From: DATAVB01 sp036267955
Lineage (GTDB): Bacteria; Actinomycetota; Actinomycetes; Mycobacteriales; QHCD01
Assembly: GCA_036267955.1 (NCBI GenBank)
Contig: DATAVB010000134.1
Coordinates: 124,001 to 188,000 of the forward strand
DNA: 64,000 nucleotides
Direction of reading: 5' to 3'
Each line of letters begins with the position of its first letter. The stretch's first letter is position 1. Under the pieces are notes generated by a model. That model saw only the letters and a list, made by a program, of their open reading frames with translations. It was not told where the DNA came from and made no database searches. A program made the position numbers and the translations under genes. Shown here piece after piece: positions 52,947-62,420 of the stretch.

Positions 52947-52982
52947 ATCGGGCCCCGATCGCAGCTGCGGTCGGGGCCCGAT
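52947..52982. terminator. Strong GC hairpin
   Basis: 12-bp perfect stem (52947-52958 with 52971-52982) around a 12-nt loop, with core CGGGCCCCGA/TCGGGGCCCG. It lies 18 bp beyond the SBP stop on the minus strand and is likely the terminator of the Opp-type operon. Confidence 0.75.
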
Positions 52983-52999
52983 GGCGAACTACCTCACAG

Positions 53000-54835
53000 T
53001 TACGCAGGCTTGAGCTTGCCCTGGAACGTCAGGATGGTGGTGAAGTTGTCGGCGTACGGCGAGTTGAAGTAGATCGGGTCACTGTCATCCGGATACCCGT
53101 CCACCGCACTCGGCAGCGCCGGGTTGTTTCCGTACCGCTCCCAGAGCGGGACGACCGGAAGCAACTCGTTGAACGCCAGTGCGGCGGTCGTGGTGTTCTT
53201 CTTCAACGCGTCGGTGTCGGCGCCGAAACCAGCCGCGATGACGACCTCCTTGAGGTCGACCTTGCCGACGATGTCGGTGGTCTGCTGCATCGGGAAGTCC
53301 ATCCCCTTCTGCGTCGGACCGAGCGTCGGGGTGTTGTAGGTGAACAGCGCAGCCCGGAAACTGTCGGCCGGGAACGGGTTGCTCGAGGAGCCCCAACCCT
53401 GGATCGCCAGGGTGAACCGGCTGGCGTTCACGTCGGCGGTCGCCTGCACCGACTGCTCGCCCTTCAGGATGATCTTGATCCCGAAGGAGCTCAGCTGACC
53501 GGCGAGGTTCTTCGCCGCCGCGGACCAATCGGCGAAGTCCGACGGGAACATCAGCTCGTAGGACGCGTCCTTGCCGTTCGGCGTCTTCCACGTGCTGCCG
53601 GACTTCTTCCAGCCGGCCGCCTTCAACAGGGACGTCGCCTTGTCCTTGTTGAGCTCGTACTTGTTGAGCTTGGCCTGGTCGGCGTCGGAGATCCAGGTCG
53701 GGACCGAGGTGTCGGAGATGCCGGCCATGAAGACGACGCCCTTGCCGGACTTGCCCTCGCCGACCGTTCCGTTCTGGTTCCGGTCGATCGCGTACGCCAA
53801 TGCCTGGCGGGCCCGCTTGTCCGCGAACTCCGGCACCTTGTCGTAGTTGAAGAAGATCGCCGGACCGGAGTAGACCGGCGGCCGGATGATCCGGTAGCCC
53901 TTCTTGACGAACTCGGTCTCCGACGCGACCGGGAAACCGTGCGTCGCGTAGTCGATCTTCTTCTGCAGCAGCAGCGGGGTGACCGCTTCAACCTCACCCT
54001 GGTACAACAGGACCTTGTCGAACTTCACCGTCTTGGCGAAGTAACACTTGTCGTTCTTCGGCATCGTGAGCTGGTTGCTGGTCACCGAGCTGAGATCGAT
54101 GTTGAACGGACCGCTGGCGAGCAGGCTCTTCGGGTTGAACGCCGAAATCGTCTTGTTGAGCGCAACCATATTCTTGTCGGACTGCGGCGTCTTCGCCTTG
54201 GCCATCGGCTCGGCCTTCTTTCCGTACACGCCGAACATCGAGTCCGGAACGATCCGCTCGCGCAGGATGTAGTACTGCGCGATCGGCGCCGGCGTGCCGA
54301 TGTGGTAAACGACCGTCATGTCATCGGTCATCTCGAAGCTGTCGACGTAGTTGAACGCCGGCCGGATCATCACATAACCCACTGTGGACGTTGTGTAGAC
54401 GTCCTTGGCCGTGATCTTGCTGCCGTCGCTCCACGTCATGCCGTCGCGGACCTTGTATGTGAAAGTCTTTCCATCGGCGGACAGTGAGCTCGACTCGTCC
54501 GCGATCAGGTTGAAATACTTCTGCTCTTTCCAGAAGTACATGGCGCCGGGCAGCAGCGTGTAGTCGTACAGATAACCGATCGAGTTCGGTATCGATTCGA
54601 TAACACCGTCGAAGGGGTTGAAGTTGCCCTTCGGCGGGGCGTCGTACGGATAGCCCGCGGTGAAGGTGGTGCTGCCGCCGCCACCACCGCCGCCATTGCC
54701 GCCACCACCGCCACTCGTGTTGTTGTTGGCCCTGCTGCACGCAGCGGCCGTCGCTCCTATCGAGGAGACGCCGAAGAGCTGTAGGGCCCGGCGTCGCGAC
54801 AGGTCCATGCTCGAGGGTTTGTCTTGATTACTCAC
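53000..54835 (-). CDS. ABC transporter SBP, family 5 (oligopeptide/oligosaccharide)
   Basis: 611-residue lipoprotein. Tat-type signal (LSRRRALQLFG), lipobox with Cys33 and a Gly-rich linker, then the SBP_bac_5 fold (LSADGKTFTYKVRDGMTWSD, ADKRARQALAYAIDRNQNG). Family 5 members bind peptides, but in actinomycetes also oligosaccharides. Last gene of the opp-type operon except for the terminator. Substrate unassigned. Confidence 0.93.
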   Translation of the reverse strand: MSNQDKPSSMDLSRRRALQLFGVSSIGATAAACSRANNNTSGGGGGNGGGGGGGSTTFTAGYPYDAPPKGNFNPFDGVIESIPNSIGYLYDYTLLPGAMYFWKEQKYFNLIADESSSLSADGKTFTYKVRDGMTWSDGSKITAKDVYTTSTVGYVMIRPAFNYVDSFEMTDDMTVVYHIGTPAPIAQYYILRERIVPDSMFGVYGKKAEPMAKAKTPQSDKNMVALNKTISAFNPKSLLASGPFNIDLSSVTSNQLTMPKNDKCYFAKTVKFDKVLLYQGEVEAVTPLLLQKKIDYATHGFPVASETEFVKKGYRIIRPPVYSGPAIFFNYDKVPEFADKRARQALAYAIDRNQNGTVGEGKSGKGVVFMAGISDTSVPTWISDADQAKLNKYELNKDKATSLLKAAGWKKSGSTWKTPNGKDASYELMFPSDFADWSAAAKNLAGQLSSFGIKIILKGEQSVQATADVNASRFTLAIQGWGSSSNPFPADSFRAALFTYNTPTLGPTQKGMDFPMQQTTDIVGKVDLKEVVIAAGFGADTDALKKNTTTAALAFNELLPVVPLWERYGNNPALPSAVDGYPDDSDPIYFNSPYADNFTTILTFQGKLKPA

Positions 54836-54886
54836 GGCGCTCCTCCTTCAGAGAAGTTCGCTAGTTGTGGTGAGATGACGCAGCCG

Positions 54887-55081
54887 TCACTCGGGCGGCT
54901 GCCGGGGAAAACGAAGTAAAATTACAGCGATAATCAGAAAGATAGCGCCAATCGTGACCGTAAACGCGGTAATGGCGAATCCGGCGGTTCCGGGAGTTTC
55001 GGCAAGCAACAGCAGACCGGGCACAACGGTGAAGAACACGGCGAACGGAAGGGCGGCCCGGCCCATCTGTTGCAGCATCAC
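54887..55081 (-). CDS. Small membrane protein in Opp-type operon
   Basis: 64 residues with two hydrophobic segments (ALPFAVFFTVVPGLLLLAE, GFAITAFTVTIGAIFLII). ATG overlaps the preceding ATPase stop, so it is co-translated. Its position between OppF and the SBP is unusual. Unknown function. Confidence 0.7.
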   Translation of the reverse strand: MMLQQMGRAALPFAVFFTVVPGLLLLAETPGTAGFAITAFTVTIGAIFLIIAVILLRFPRQPPE

Positions 55082-56184
55082 GAACCTCCGCCCGCCGCTT
55101 CGCTGTCCTCACCCGCAGCCCGTACCAGGGCTGGCGCAAGCGGCATTTCGTTGTTGACGTCCTCGAGGCGGACGCACGCCGCCACATGGTCGATCCGGCT
55201 GGAAACCGACGCCAGATCGGGGCGATCGGTGTCGCACAGCCCCGGCTGTGACATGGGGCAGCGCGGGTGGAACGGGCATCCCTGCGGGATCGCCAGCAGG
55301 CTCGGGATGTCCGCGGTGCGCAACCCCGTTCCGCTCTTACTGCGAGTAAGTTTCGGATCCGGCTCGGGAATCGCCTGCCGCAGTGCCCGGGTATAGGGAT
55401 GCGCGGGCTCATTGATGACCTGTTCGGTCGGGCCCTGTTCCACCACTCGGCCGAGATACATCACCGCGGTTTCCCCGCCCCAGCCGAAATACTTCGCCAG
55501 TGCGAGGTCGTGGGTGATGAACAGGAATCCCACATCGAGTTCGTCGCGGAGGTTTCCCATCATCCTGAGCATGCTGATGCGGATCGATACGTCCAACATG
55601 GACGTTGCCTCGTCAGCGATGATCAGGCGTGGATCCATTGTCAGCGCGCGGGCCACGGCCACCCGCTGCCGCTGTCCACCGGAAAGTTGGTGCGGGTATT
55701 TCGGCAGGAAATTGCCCGGCGGAGTGAGATCGACCTTGAGAAGCAATTCCTCGGCCTTGGCGTGGGCGGCGGCCCGGGAACGCACCATGCCGTGTTTACG
55801 CATCGGCGCAACCAGCGTGCTTTCCACCGTACGGGTGGGATTCAGCGACGCGTACGGGTCCTGGTGGATGTACTGCACGGCACGCCGGTACTTGCCGCGG
55901 TCCCGCCGGCCGAGCGATGCGAGATCCTTGCCGTCAAACCAGACCGCCCCATCGGTGGGCGCGTTCAGCCCGGCGGCAATGCGAGCGGTCGTCGTCTTTC
56001 CCGAGCCACTCTCGCCGACCAGACAGACCACCCGGCCGGCGTGTAGATCAAGGCTCACATTGTCCACGGCCGGGACGTCGCCGCGCTTCGTCTGGAAAAC
56101 CTGACTCACGTTCTCCAGCCGCATCAGCGGGTCGCCCGCAGCGGGCGCCGGCACCGAACGCTCTTCCTGCGTCACCTCAGACAT
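55078..56184 (-). CDS. ABC transporter ATPase, OppF/DppF type
   Basis: 368 residues. Walker A GESGSGKTTTA, signature LSGGQRQRVAVARAL, Walker B LIIADEATSMLD and the H-loop FITHD are present. The C-terminal Cys cluster CPFHPRCPMSQPGLCDTD is typical of OppD/F. Overlaps both neighbours. Works with OppD-like 56177 and the two permeases. Confidence 0.93.
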   Translation of the reverse strand: MSEVTQEERSVPAPAAGDPLMRLENVSQVFQTKRGDVPAVDNVSLDLHAGRVVCLVGESGSGKTTTARIAAGLNAPTDGAVWFDGKDLASLGRRDRGKYRRAVQYIHQDPYASLNPTRTVESTLVAPMRKHGMVRSRAAAHAKAEELLLKVDLTPPGNFLPKYPHQLSGGQRQRVAVARALTMDPRLIIADEATSMLDVSIRISMLRMMGNLRDELDVGFLFITHDLALAKYFGWGGETAVMYLGRVVEQGPTEQVINEPAHPYTRALRQAIPEPDPKLTRSKSGTGLRTADIPSLLAIPQGCPFHPRCPMSQPGLCDTDRPDLASVSSRIDHVAACVRLEDVNNEMPLAPALVRAAGEDSEAAGGGS

Positions 56185-57319
56185 CCACGACCACCGGCTT
56201 CCGCTCCAGGCTCATCTCATCGGCATAGAAGCATGCCGCGCTGTGATGGTGGTCAATGGGCTCCAACGCGGGTTCGTCGACCGAACAACGGTCCTGCGCG
56301 AAGGGACACCGCGGGTGGAACGCACAACCGGTGGGCAGCTCGCCGAACGCCGGCGGCGAACCCTTCACCGACGCGACCGCGAACGGCTCGCCACTGACCG
56401 GCGGCACCGCCTTGATCAGCCCGATCGTGTACGGGTGCCTGGGACCGTAGAACGTGTCCTCGACCCCACCCAGCTCCACAATCCGGCCGCCGTACATGGT
56501 CGCGACCCGGTCGGCCAGCTCGGCGGCCAGCGCCAGGTCGTGGGTCACGAAGACCATGGTGAAATGCAGCTCGTCCTGCAGCCGGCGCAGCACATCGACG
56601 ACCGCCCGCTGGGTCAGGATGTCCAGCGCCGTCGTCGGCTCGTCCAGCACCACCAGCTGCGGATCCAGCACCAGCCCCAGCGCGATCAGCACCCGCTGGC
56701 GCATGCCGCCGGACAGCTCGTGCGGGTAGGCCCGCAGCACCCGCGCCGGCTCCAGCTGCACCAGCTCCAGCAGCTCCGACGCGCGCGCCTCGATCTGCTC
56801 GGCGGACATGTCCTTGCGGTGTGCCCGCACCGTCTCGGCGAACTGTGCACCGACCCGCATCAGCGGATTCAGCGAGTTCATCGCGCCCTGATAGACGACC
56901 GCAGACTCGGTCCAGCGGAACTGCCGCAGCTCCTCCGGACGCAGCTCGAGCACGTTGATCATGTCGCCACCGCGCCGCCGGAACCGGATCGTGCCTTCCC
57001 GGATCTGGCCGAGCTTCGGCAGCAGCCGCAGCATCGCCAGCGCCAGCGTTGTCTTTCCGCAGCCGCTCTCGCCCACCAGCGCCAGGCTCTCGCCGGCGTA
57101 CAGGTCCAGGTCGATGTCCTTGACCACCGAGACAGTCTTCTTCTTGCCGATCCGGTAATCGACCGCCAGGCCGCGGATCTCGACCAACGTCGTACCCGAC
57201 GTCACCCGGCCGTCCGCCGCGTCCGTGGCCGTCCACGATCCGCCCGAGACCGCCCGATGCTGACCGGTGTCGCTGCTTTCCGTCCTACCGTTGCCGGTCG
57301 GATGTCCCATCCCGCTCAT
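56177..57319 (-). CDS. ABC transporter ATPase, OppD/DppD type
   Basis: 380 residues. Walker A GESGCGKTTLA, signature LSGGMRQRVLIALGL, Walker B LVVLDEPTTALD, and C-terminal CAFHPRCPFAQDRC. ATG 57319 overlaps the permease stop (ATGA). A longer open frame to 58087 is antisense-like coding without similarity. Confidence 0.93.
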   Translation of the reverse strand: MSGMGHPTGNGRTESSDTGQHRAVSGGSWTATDAADGRVTSGTTLVEIRGLAVDYRIGKKKTVSVVKDIDLDLYAGESLALVGESGCGKTTLALAMLRLLPKLGQIREGTIRFRRRGGDMINVLELRPEELRQFRWTESAVVYQGAMNSLNPLMRVGAQFAETVRAHRKDMSAEQIEARASELLELVQLEPARVLRAYPHELSGGMRQRVLIALGLVLDPQLVVLDEPTTALDILTQRAVVDVLRRLQDELHFTMVFVTHDLALAAELADRVATMYGGRIVELGGVEDTFYGPRHPYTIGLIKAVPPVSGEPFAVASVKGSPPAFGELPTGCAFHPRCPFAQDRCSVDEPALEPIDHHHSAACFYADEMSLERKPVVVDV

Positions 57320-58239
57320 CCTTCCCGCAACCGTGGGTTGATGATCTCTTCCAACGATCGGATCAACCAGATGGACGACACCTGCAGCAGGCTGATCACG
57401 ATCAGCGGGCTCAACAGGTAGAAGGCGCTGTCGGAGTTGAAGATCGCGCCCTTCGTCCAGGCCTCGTTGATCATGATGCCCCAGTTGGTGCCGGACATCG
57501 GCGCCAGGCCGAGCAGGTACAGACCGGCCAGGGCGTAGACCGCGCCGGTCATGGCGGTGATGAAGTTGATCAGCAGATAACTCGCCATATTGGGCAGGAT
57601 CTCGCGGATGATGATGCGCGTCGTCCCGAGGTCGACCAGCCGGGCCGCCTCGACGTACTCTCGCTCTTTCAGCGAGAGCACCTGGGCCCGGACGGCGCGG
57701 AGCAGTGTGGGCCAGCCGAGTCCGCCGAGGAGTAAGGCGAGCAGGAACGCGCTGTCGAGCTGCAGGTAGGCCGAGAGCACGAGCAGCAGCGGAAACTGCG
57801 GGACGGTGAGGACGAAGTCGGTGACCTGCACGACGGCCGAGTCGAACCAGCCACCGAGATAGGCCGCCAGCGCACCGAATACAACGGCGACGATGGTCCC
57901 GAGTGTGGCGGCGACCAGGCCGACGACGATCACGTCCTGCCCGCCGGCGATGATCTGCCTGAGAGTGTCCTTGCCCTCGAAGTCGGTGCCCAGTGGGTGC
58001 GCGCCGCTCGGGAACAGGTAGATCGAGCCGATATGGGCGCTGCCGTCGGGCTTGATGAAGTACTGGCCGAACAGGCCCATCAGGCACAGCAGCAGGAATA
58101 CCCAGAAGCCGATGAACCCGGTCTTGCTGCGCAACAGCGCGGTGAAGAACGACTTGATCGGCCCCGACCCGCGGGTCGGTCTGATGTCCGGGACCAGACC
58201 GGGATTGGTGGTCGCGGTGGAGGCAAGGGGCTGGCTCAT
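57316..58239 (-). CDS. ABC transporter permease, OppC/DppC type
   Basis: 307 residues. N-terminal segment FIGFWVFLLLCLMGLFGQYF, then the loop HPLGTDFEGKDTLRQIIAGG conserved in DppC/OppC. EAA loop is KEREYVEAARLVDLGTTRII. Downstream of OppB by one base (58239/58240). Confidence 0.92.
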   Translation of the reverse strand: MSQPLASTATTNPGLVPDIRPTRGSGPIKSFFTALLRSKTGFIGFWVFLLLCLMGLFGQYFIKPDGSAHIGSIYLFPSGAHPLGTDFEGKDTLRQIIAGGQDVIVVGLVAATLGTIVAVVFGALAAYLGGWFDSAVVQVTDFVLTVPQFPLLLVLSAYLQLDSAFLLALLLGGLGWPTLLRAVRAQVLSLKEREYVEAARLVDLGTTRIIIREILPNMASYLLINFITAMTGAVYALAGLYLLGLAPMSGTNWGIMINEAWTKGAIFNSDSAFYLLSPLIVISLLQVSSIWLIRSLEEIINPRLREG

Positions 58240-59316
58240 TTAGCGCATCCCCTCGATGTTGATCCGCGGATCGATTCGGCTGAGCAGCAGATCGGCGACC
58301 AGGTTGGCGACAATCACCGACAGCGTGAGGACGAGAATGAAGCCCTGCATGACCGGGTAGTCGCGGCTGGTAATTGCCGTATAGAAGTAAAAACCAACCC
58401 CCTGATATTTGAAGATCTGTTCGACCAGGGTGGAGCCACCGACGACGAAGCCGATCGCGATCGCGAACTGGGTGAACAGCGGCAGGACGGCATTACGGCC
58501 CACGTACATCGCCCGGATCCGCCCCTCCTTCAGCCCGCGCGCCTTGGCGACGGTGACGAAGTCTTCGTCGAGCACCTGGGTGGTCGAGGATTTCATCACC
58601 AGGATCCAGCCACCGACCAGCGTGATGACATAGATCGAAATCGGCAGCGCCGCGTGGTAGAGCGCGTCGCTGAAGAAGGTGAAATTGAAACCTGGGTGGA
58701 CGCCCGGCGAGTAGGTGCCCTGGACGCTGTCGACGCTGAACAGATTCAGCTCGACGCCACCGATCACGATGACGAGGATCGCCCAGACATAGTTGGGAAC
58801 CGAGTGCAGGAACGACGACAGGTTGGTGATGAGGTGGTCGAGGAAACTGCCGCGGCGGTAGCCGATCAGGACGCCCAGGATCACGCCGATGATGAAGGCG
58901 ATGATCGTGCCCAGCCCGACGCTGAAGAGCGTCCAGGGCAGGTACTTCTTGATGTAGGTGGTGACGCTCACCCCGGGTGAAACGATCGACTGGCCCATGT
59001 CGCCGTGCAGCAGTCGCCAGATGTAGTGGATGTACTGCTTGGGCAGCGGCTCATTCGGGTTGTACGTCAGCAGTGAGGTCGCCTGCGCGATCGCGTCCGC
59101 GCGGGAGTATCCCTGCTGTAACTTTGAGGTAACGAAGGCGTCCACCGGGTTGCCGGGCATGAATCTGGTGAGGAAGAACGTGGCCGACGTGACGAGATAT
59201 GCCGTCACCACGCTCTTGAGCACCCGCCGCAAGGAATAACTTCGCAGCACCCGCCCGACTTTGGAGGGCGATCGTGCGCCGGCCTTGACGGGTCCGACTA
59301 CTTCCGCAACGGCCAT
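58240..59316 (-). CDS. ABC transporter permease, OppB/DppB type
   Basis: 358 residues. Family N-terminal block VTAYLVTSATFFLTRFMPGN is followed by segments such as TLFSVGLGTIIAFIIGVILG; EAA loop: LDEDFVTVAKARGLKEGRIR. AGGAGAGG upstream of the ATG. First gene of the operon; the 448-bp upstream gap holds repeats and palindromes. Confidence 0.92.
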   Translation of the reverse strand: MAVAEVVGPVKAGARSPSKVGRVLRSYSLRRVLKSVVTAYLVTSATFFLTRFMPGNPVDAFVTSKLQQGYSRADAIAQATSLLTYNPNEPLPKQYIHYIWRLLHGDMGQSIVSPGVSVTTYIKKYLPWTLFSVGLGTIIAFIIGVILGVLIGYRRGSFLDHLITNLSSFLHSVPNYVWAILVIVIGGVELNLFSVDSVQGTYSPGVHPGFNFTFFSDALYHAALPISIYVITLVGGWILVMKSSTTQVLDEDFVTVAKARGLKEGRIRAMYVGRNAVLPLFTQFAIAIGFVVGGSTLVEQIFKYQGVGFYFYTAITSRDYPVMQGFILVLTLSVIVANLVADLLLSRIDPRINIEGMR

Positions 59317-59419
59317 CCGTTACCTCTCCTGTCCTGCCTCGTGCGCCGGACGACACCGGCCCGCTCGGTGTTTGCATGATGCAGCACCAGACGTTCCCGC
59401 GCCAGCCATTCGCTCTTTA

Positions 59420-59433
59420 AAACGTGCACGTTT
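59420..59433. promoter_or_regulatory. 14-bp perfect palindrome (LacI-type operator candidate)
   Basis: AAACGTGCACGTTT, perfect palindrome, 104 bp upstream of OppB. The form resembles LacI-family operators. Two other dyads lie nearby: GTCACG-CGCAA-CGTGAC at 59461-59477 and ACCACATGTGGT at 59497-59508. Confidence 0.5.
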
Positions 59434-59605
59434 CTGAATCTTGACCGGGAAGAGTCCGCAGTCACGCGCAACGTGACTGCCAGGCGCGACCCCGTTACCA
59501 CATGTGGTGACATGGCATCGCAACCGCCCATATGGCGAGAACGTCGTCGTTCGGCCGAGAGTTGCACCATAGGGTGATGCCGCCGCGACCGGCCCAACGC
59601 CACGC

Positions 59606-59660
59606 GGTGAGCATTGTCACCCGTGATCGCCGTTGAGCACGGTTGAGCATTGTTGAACAC
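59606..59660. repeat. Nonamer repeats with 10-bp period
   Basis: GTTGAGCAC (59632), GTTGAGCAT (59642) and GTTGAACAC (59652) occur exactly 10 bp apart, with a weaker GGTGAGCAT at 59606. One repeat per helical turn suggests a bound regulator on one DNA face. They lie between the Opp and CFA-synthase genes. Confidence 0.6.
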
Positions 59661-59764
59661 AGTGGACGATTCGGCGGATCGCGAATACTAGCAAATGGCT
59701 AATCGGCGGCTGCGGACAGTCTCTTTTCCGATAGGCGATCTGGGTTTTCCAGTTTCTCGGTGTT

Positions 59765-61066
59765 TCAGGCGCCATCCGGGCGGCGGGCCAGGATCTGGTC
59801 GACGCCCATCCTGTTGTCGGCGAACGCCAACGCGCCGCCGACCAGATACAGCCGCCAGACCCGGGCCCGCGCAACGCCGATCAGCGCGACCGCGTCGTCC
59901 CACCGCTCGTCGAGCGTCGCCGCCCACGCGGTGGCGGTACGGGCATAATGCTCACGCATCGCCTGCACATCACGGATCTCGAAGCCGGCGCGCTCCAGGT
60001 AGGTGACGGTGGCGCCGAGCGGACGCATCGTCATGTCGGGGGCGATGAAGGACTCGATGAAGGGGCCGCCGCCGGGGGCGTCCGGGCCGTGCGACATCTG
60101 CTGCAGCAGCAGCAGTCCGCCACCGGGACGCACGGCTTCCCGCAGCACTCCGGCATAGGTCGGATACTGCTCGTCGCCGACGTGCTCACCCATCTCGATC
60201 GAGGCCACCGCGTCGTACGGGCCGCCGACATCCTCGCGGTAGTCCTGGCAACGGACCCACACCTGATCGCCCAACCCGGCTTCGGCGGCTCGCCGGCGTA
60301 CGAACTCGGCCTGCGCTCCGGAAAGCGTGACGCCGGTTGCCTGCACGCCGTACTCCTTCGCGGCGTGCAGTACGAGCGAACCCCAGCCACAGCCCACGTC
60401 CAGCAGTCGCATGCCTTGGTGCAGCCCCAGCTTGCGGCACACCAGGTCGAGCTTGTCCCGCTGCGCGTCGCCGATCCCGTATCCGGCGTCGTCGGATGTC
60501 CCCCCGTCAGACGTCCCCCCGTCAGACGTCCCCCCGTCAGACGTCTCCCCGTCAGACGTCCCCCCGTCAGACGTCCATAGGGCGCACGAATAGGCCATCG
60601 ACTCGTCCAGCAGGAGGCGGTAGAAGTCGTTGCCCAGGTCGTAGTGGTAGGCGATCACGTCGCGGTCCCGGCGCGGCGAGTGCAGCCGGCCGGCCGGGCG
60701 GGCCTCCGGGACGGGCGGTGGCGGGCGGAATCCCAGAACGCCCAGTCGAATCGCATCGACCGCGATCCCGGCACGGGTGGCGAGGTCGAGCTTCGGTGGC
60801 ACAGTGACGGCGGCCCGGGCTCGGCGAAGCGCTTCGGCGAGATCGCCGTCGACGTCGATTTCGCCGGCTATATAGCCGCGGGCGAGCCCGAGCTCGTCGG
60901 GATTCCAGAGCAACCGGCGCAGCGCCCGGCGCGACTGGAGCACCACGCACGGTCCGTCCGCCGGCCCGGCCCGGCTGCCGTCGAATGCGCGGAGGCCGAC
61001 GGGCATATCGATTCCCAGCGCGCGGTGTACCAGCGCGGCAATACGGGAAGCAATATCGCGTGCCAT
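59765..61066 (-). CDS. Cyclopropane-fatty-acyl-phospholipid synthase-like methyltransferase
   Basis: 433 residues. SAM motif LLDVGCGWGSLVLHAA, YHYDLGNDFYRLLLDESMAY and the bicarbonate/acyl region ASIEMGEHVG match CFA synthase and UfaA1. Residues 165-192 are repeats of TSDGG encoded by a 15-bp tandem repeat, in a loop where relatives have a short, conserved segment. ATG 61066. Divergent from the FAD gene, together resembling the Mycobacterium ufaA1 trio, which makes methyl-branched or cyclopropane fatty acids. Confidence 0.9.
   Translation of the reverse strand: MARDIASRIAALVHRALGIDMPVGLRAFDGSRAGPADGPCVVLQSRRALRRLLWNPDELGLARGYIAGEIDVDGDLAEALRRARAAVTVPPKLDLATRAGIAVDAIRLGVLGFRPPPPVPEARPAGRLHSPRRDRDVIAYHYDLGNDFYRLLLDESMAYSCALWTSDGGTSDGETSDGGTSDGGTSDGGTSDDAGYGIGDAQRDKLDLVCRKLGLHQGMRLLDVGCGWGSLVLHAAKEYGVQATGVTLSGAQAEFVRRRAAEAGLGDQVWVRCQDYREDVGGPYDAVASIEMGEHVGDEQYPTYAGVLREAVRPGGGLLLLQQMSHGPDAPGGGPFIESFIAPDMTMRPLGATVTYLERAGFEIRDVQAMREHYARTATAWAATLDERWDDAVALIGVARARVWRLYLVGGALAFADNRMGVDQILARRPDGA
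60491..60580. repeat. 15-bp tandem repeat, six units, in-frame
   Basis: Units start at 60491 (degenerate), 60506, 60521, 60536, 60551 and 60566; consensus GTCAGACGTCCCCCC. They encode TSDGG on the minus strand within the CFA-like synthase. A multiple of three, so copy number changes keep the frame. Confidence 0.92.
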
Positions 61067-61166
61067 GGTCGGTATTCGTCGCTGCCGTGCGATCCGGCTT
61101 GGGTGAGCCGGCTCACTGTCGGCCGCGCCCGGCAATCCGGTACGCACACGGCGCCGAACATCAACC

Positions 61167-62420
61167 ATGCGTATCGCGGTGATCGGCAGCGGTGTCTCTG
61201 GGTTGACTGCTGCCTATGTGCTGCAGAAAAGGCACGATGTCCGGCTTTTCGAGAGCGACGACCGGCTCGGCGGGCACGCGCACACGCATGACGTGACCGG
61301 TTCGGACGGTCGGGCCGTGGCGGTCGACTCCGGCTTCCTCGTCTGTAACGACCGGACATATCCCACCTTGTTGCGGCTCTTCGACGAACTCGGGGTCGCC
61401 ACTCAGAGCACCGAGATGTCGATGAGCATCCGCTGCGAGGAATGCGGTCTGGAGTACGCAGGTGCCCGCCATCTCGGCGGGCTGTTCCCGCGGGCCGGCA
61501 ATCTGGCCCGGCCGCGCTACCTGCGGCTGCTGGCCGAGATACCGCGGTTCCACCACGCCGCTCTGCGGATGCTGTCCGGGCCGGACAGCGCCGACCCGAC
61601 ACTCGCCGAGTTCCTCGCCGCCGGCGCGTTCTCCACCTATTTCGTCGACCATTTCGTGCTGCCCCTGGTCGCCACTGTCTGGTCGGTCGACGCCACGACG
61701 GCCGGCCAGTATCCGGCCCGGGCGTTGTTCGTGTTCCTGCGCAACCACGGGATGCTCCGGGTCAACGGGTCGCCCCGGTGGCGAACCGTCGTCGGCGGGT
61801 CACGGACCTATGTGGAGCGGGTGGCGAAGTCGCTGACCTCGGTGCACGTCTCGACCCCGGTGCGGTCGGTGCGCCGACACGGCTCCGGCGCGGCGGTGCT
61901 GGATGATTCCGACGAGCTGCACCGGGTCGATCGGGTGGTGATCGCCACCCACGCCGACGAGGCGCTGCGGCTGCTGGCCGATCCGACCGAGGCCGAAAGC
62001 CGGCTGCTCGGCGCGTACCGCTATTCCCACAACACAGCCGTGCTGCACACCGACACCTCGGTGCTGCCAGTCAGCCGGCGGGCCCGGGCGTCGTGGAACC
62101 ATCTCAAGCCGAGCTGCCGCTCGGACCGCATCGACGTGCAGGTCAGCTACGACCTCAACCGGCTGATGCGGCTGGACACCCCGTCGACCTATCTGGTGAC
62201 GCTCGGCGCCGCCGGTCGGGTCGACCCGAGGGCGACAGTGGCGACGATGGATTACCGGCATCCGATTTATACGCCCGAGTCAGTGGCGGCCCGGCAGCGA
62301 CTGCCGGAGCTGAACGACGGGATCACCGCGTTCGCGGGGGCCTATCACGGCGCCGGGTTCCATGAGGACGGTTGCCTGTCCGGTGTGCTGGCGGCGGAAT
62401 CGCTCGGCGTGTCGTGGTAG
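61167..62420 (+). CDS. FAD-dependent amine-oxidase-like oxidoreductase
   Basis: 417 residues. N-terminal Rossmann motif IAVIGSGVSGLTAAYVL (residues 3-19) and ESDDRLGGHAHTHDV; C-terminal GAYHGAGFHEDGCLSGVLAA. Similar to the COG2907/Rv0449c type that accompanies CFA-like methyltransferases. Overlaps the DUF1365 gene by several bases. Likely supplies an oxidation or reduction step in modified fatty-acid synthesis. Confidence 0.9.
   Translation: MRIAVIGSGVSGLTAAYVLQKRHDVRLFESDDRLGGHAHTHDVTGSDGRAVAVDSGFLVCNDRTYPTLLRLFDELGVATQSTEMSMSIRCEECGLEYAGARHLGGLFPRAGNLARPRYLRLLAEIPRFHHAALRMLSGPDSADPTLAEFLAAGAFSTYFVDHFVLPLVATVWSVDATTAGQYPARALFVFLRNHGMLRVNGSPRWRTVVGGSRTYVERVAKSLTSVHVSTPVRSVRRHGSGAAVLDDSDELHRVDRVVIATHADEALRLLADPTEAESRLLGAYRYSHNTAVLHTDTSVLPVSRRARASWNHLKPSCRSDRIDVQVSYDLNRLMRLDTPSTYLVTLGAAGRVDPRATVATMDYRHPIYTPESVAARQRLPELNDGITAFAGAYHGAGFHEDGCLSGVLAAESLGVSW

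Noticed and set aside
57320..58087. Upstream extension of the OppD-type ATPase
   Set aside because: Lies on the same strand as the OppC gene in another frame; no similarity; ATGA overlap supports start 57319.
60491..60580. Possible CRISPR array
   Set aside because: Units are contiguous 15-bp tandem repeats in a coding frame with no spacers and no cas genes.
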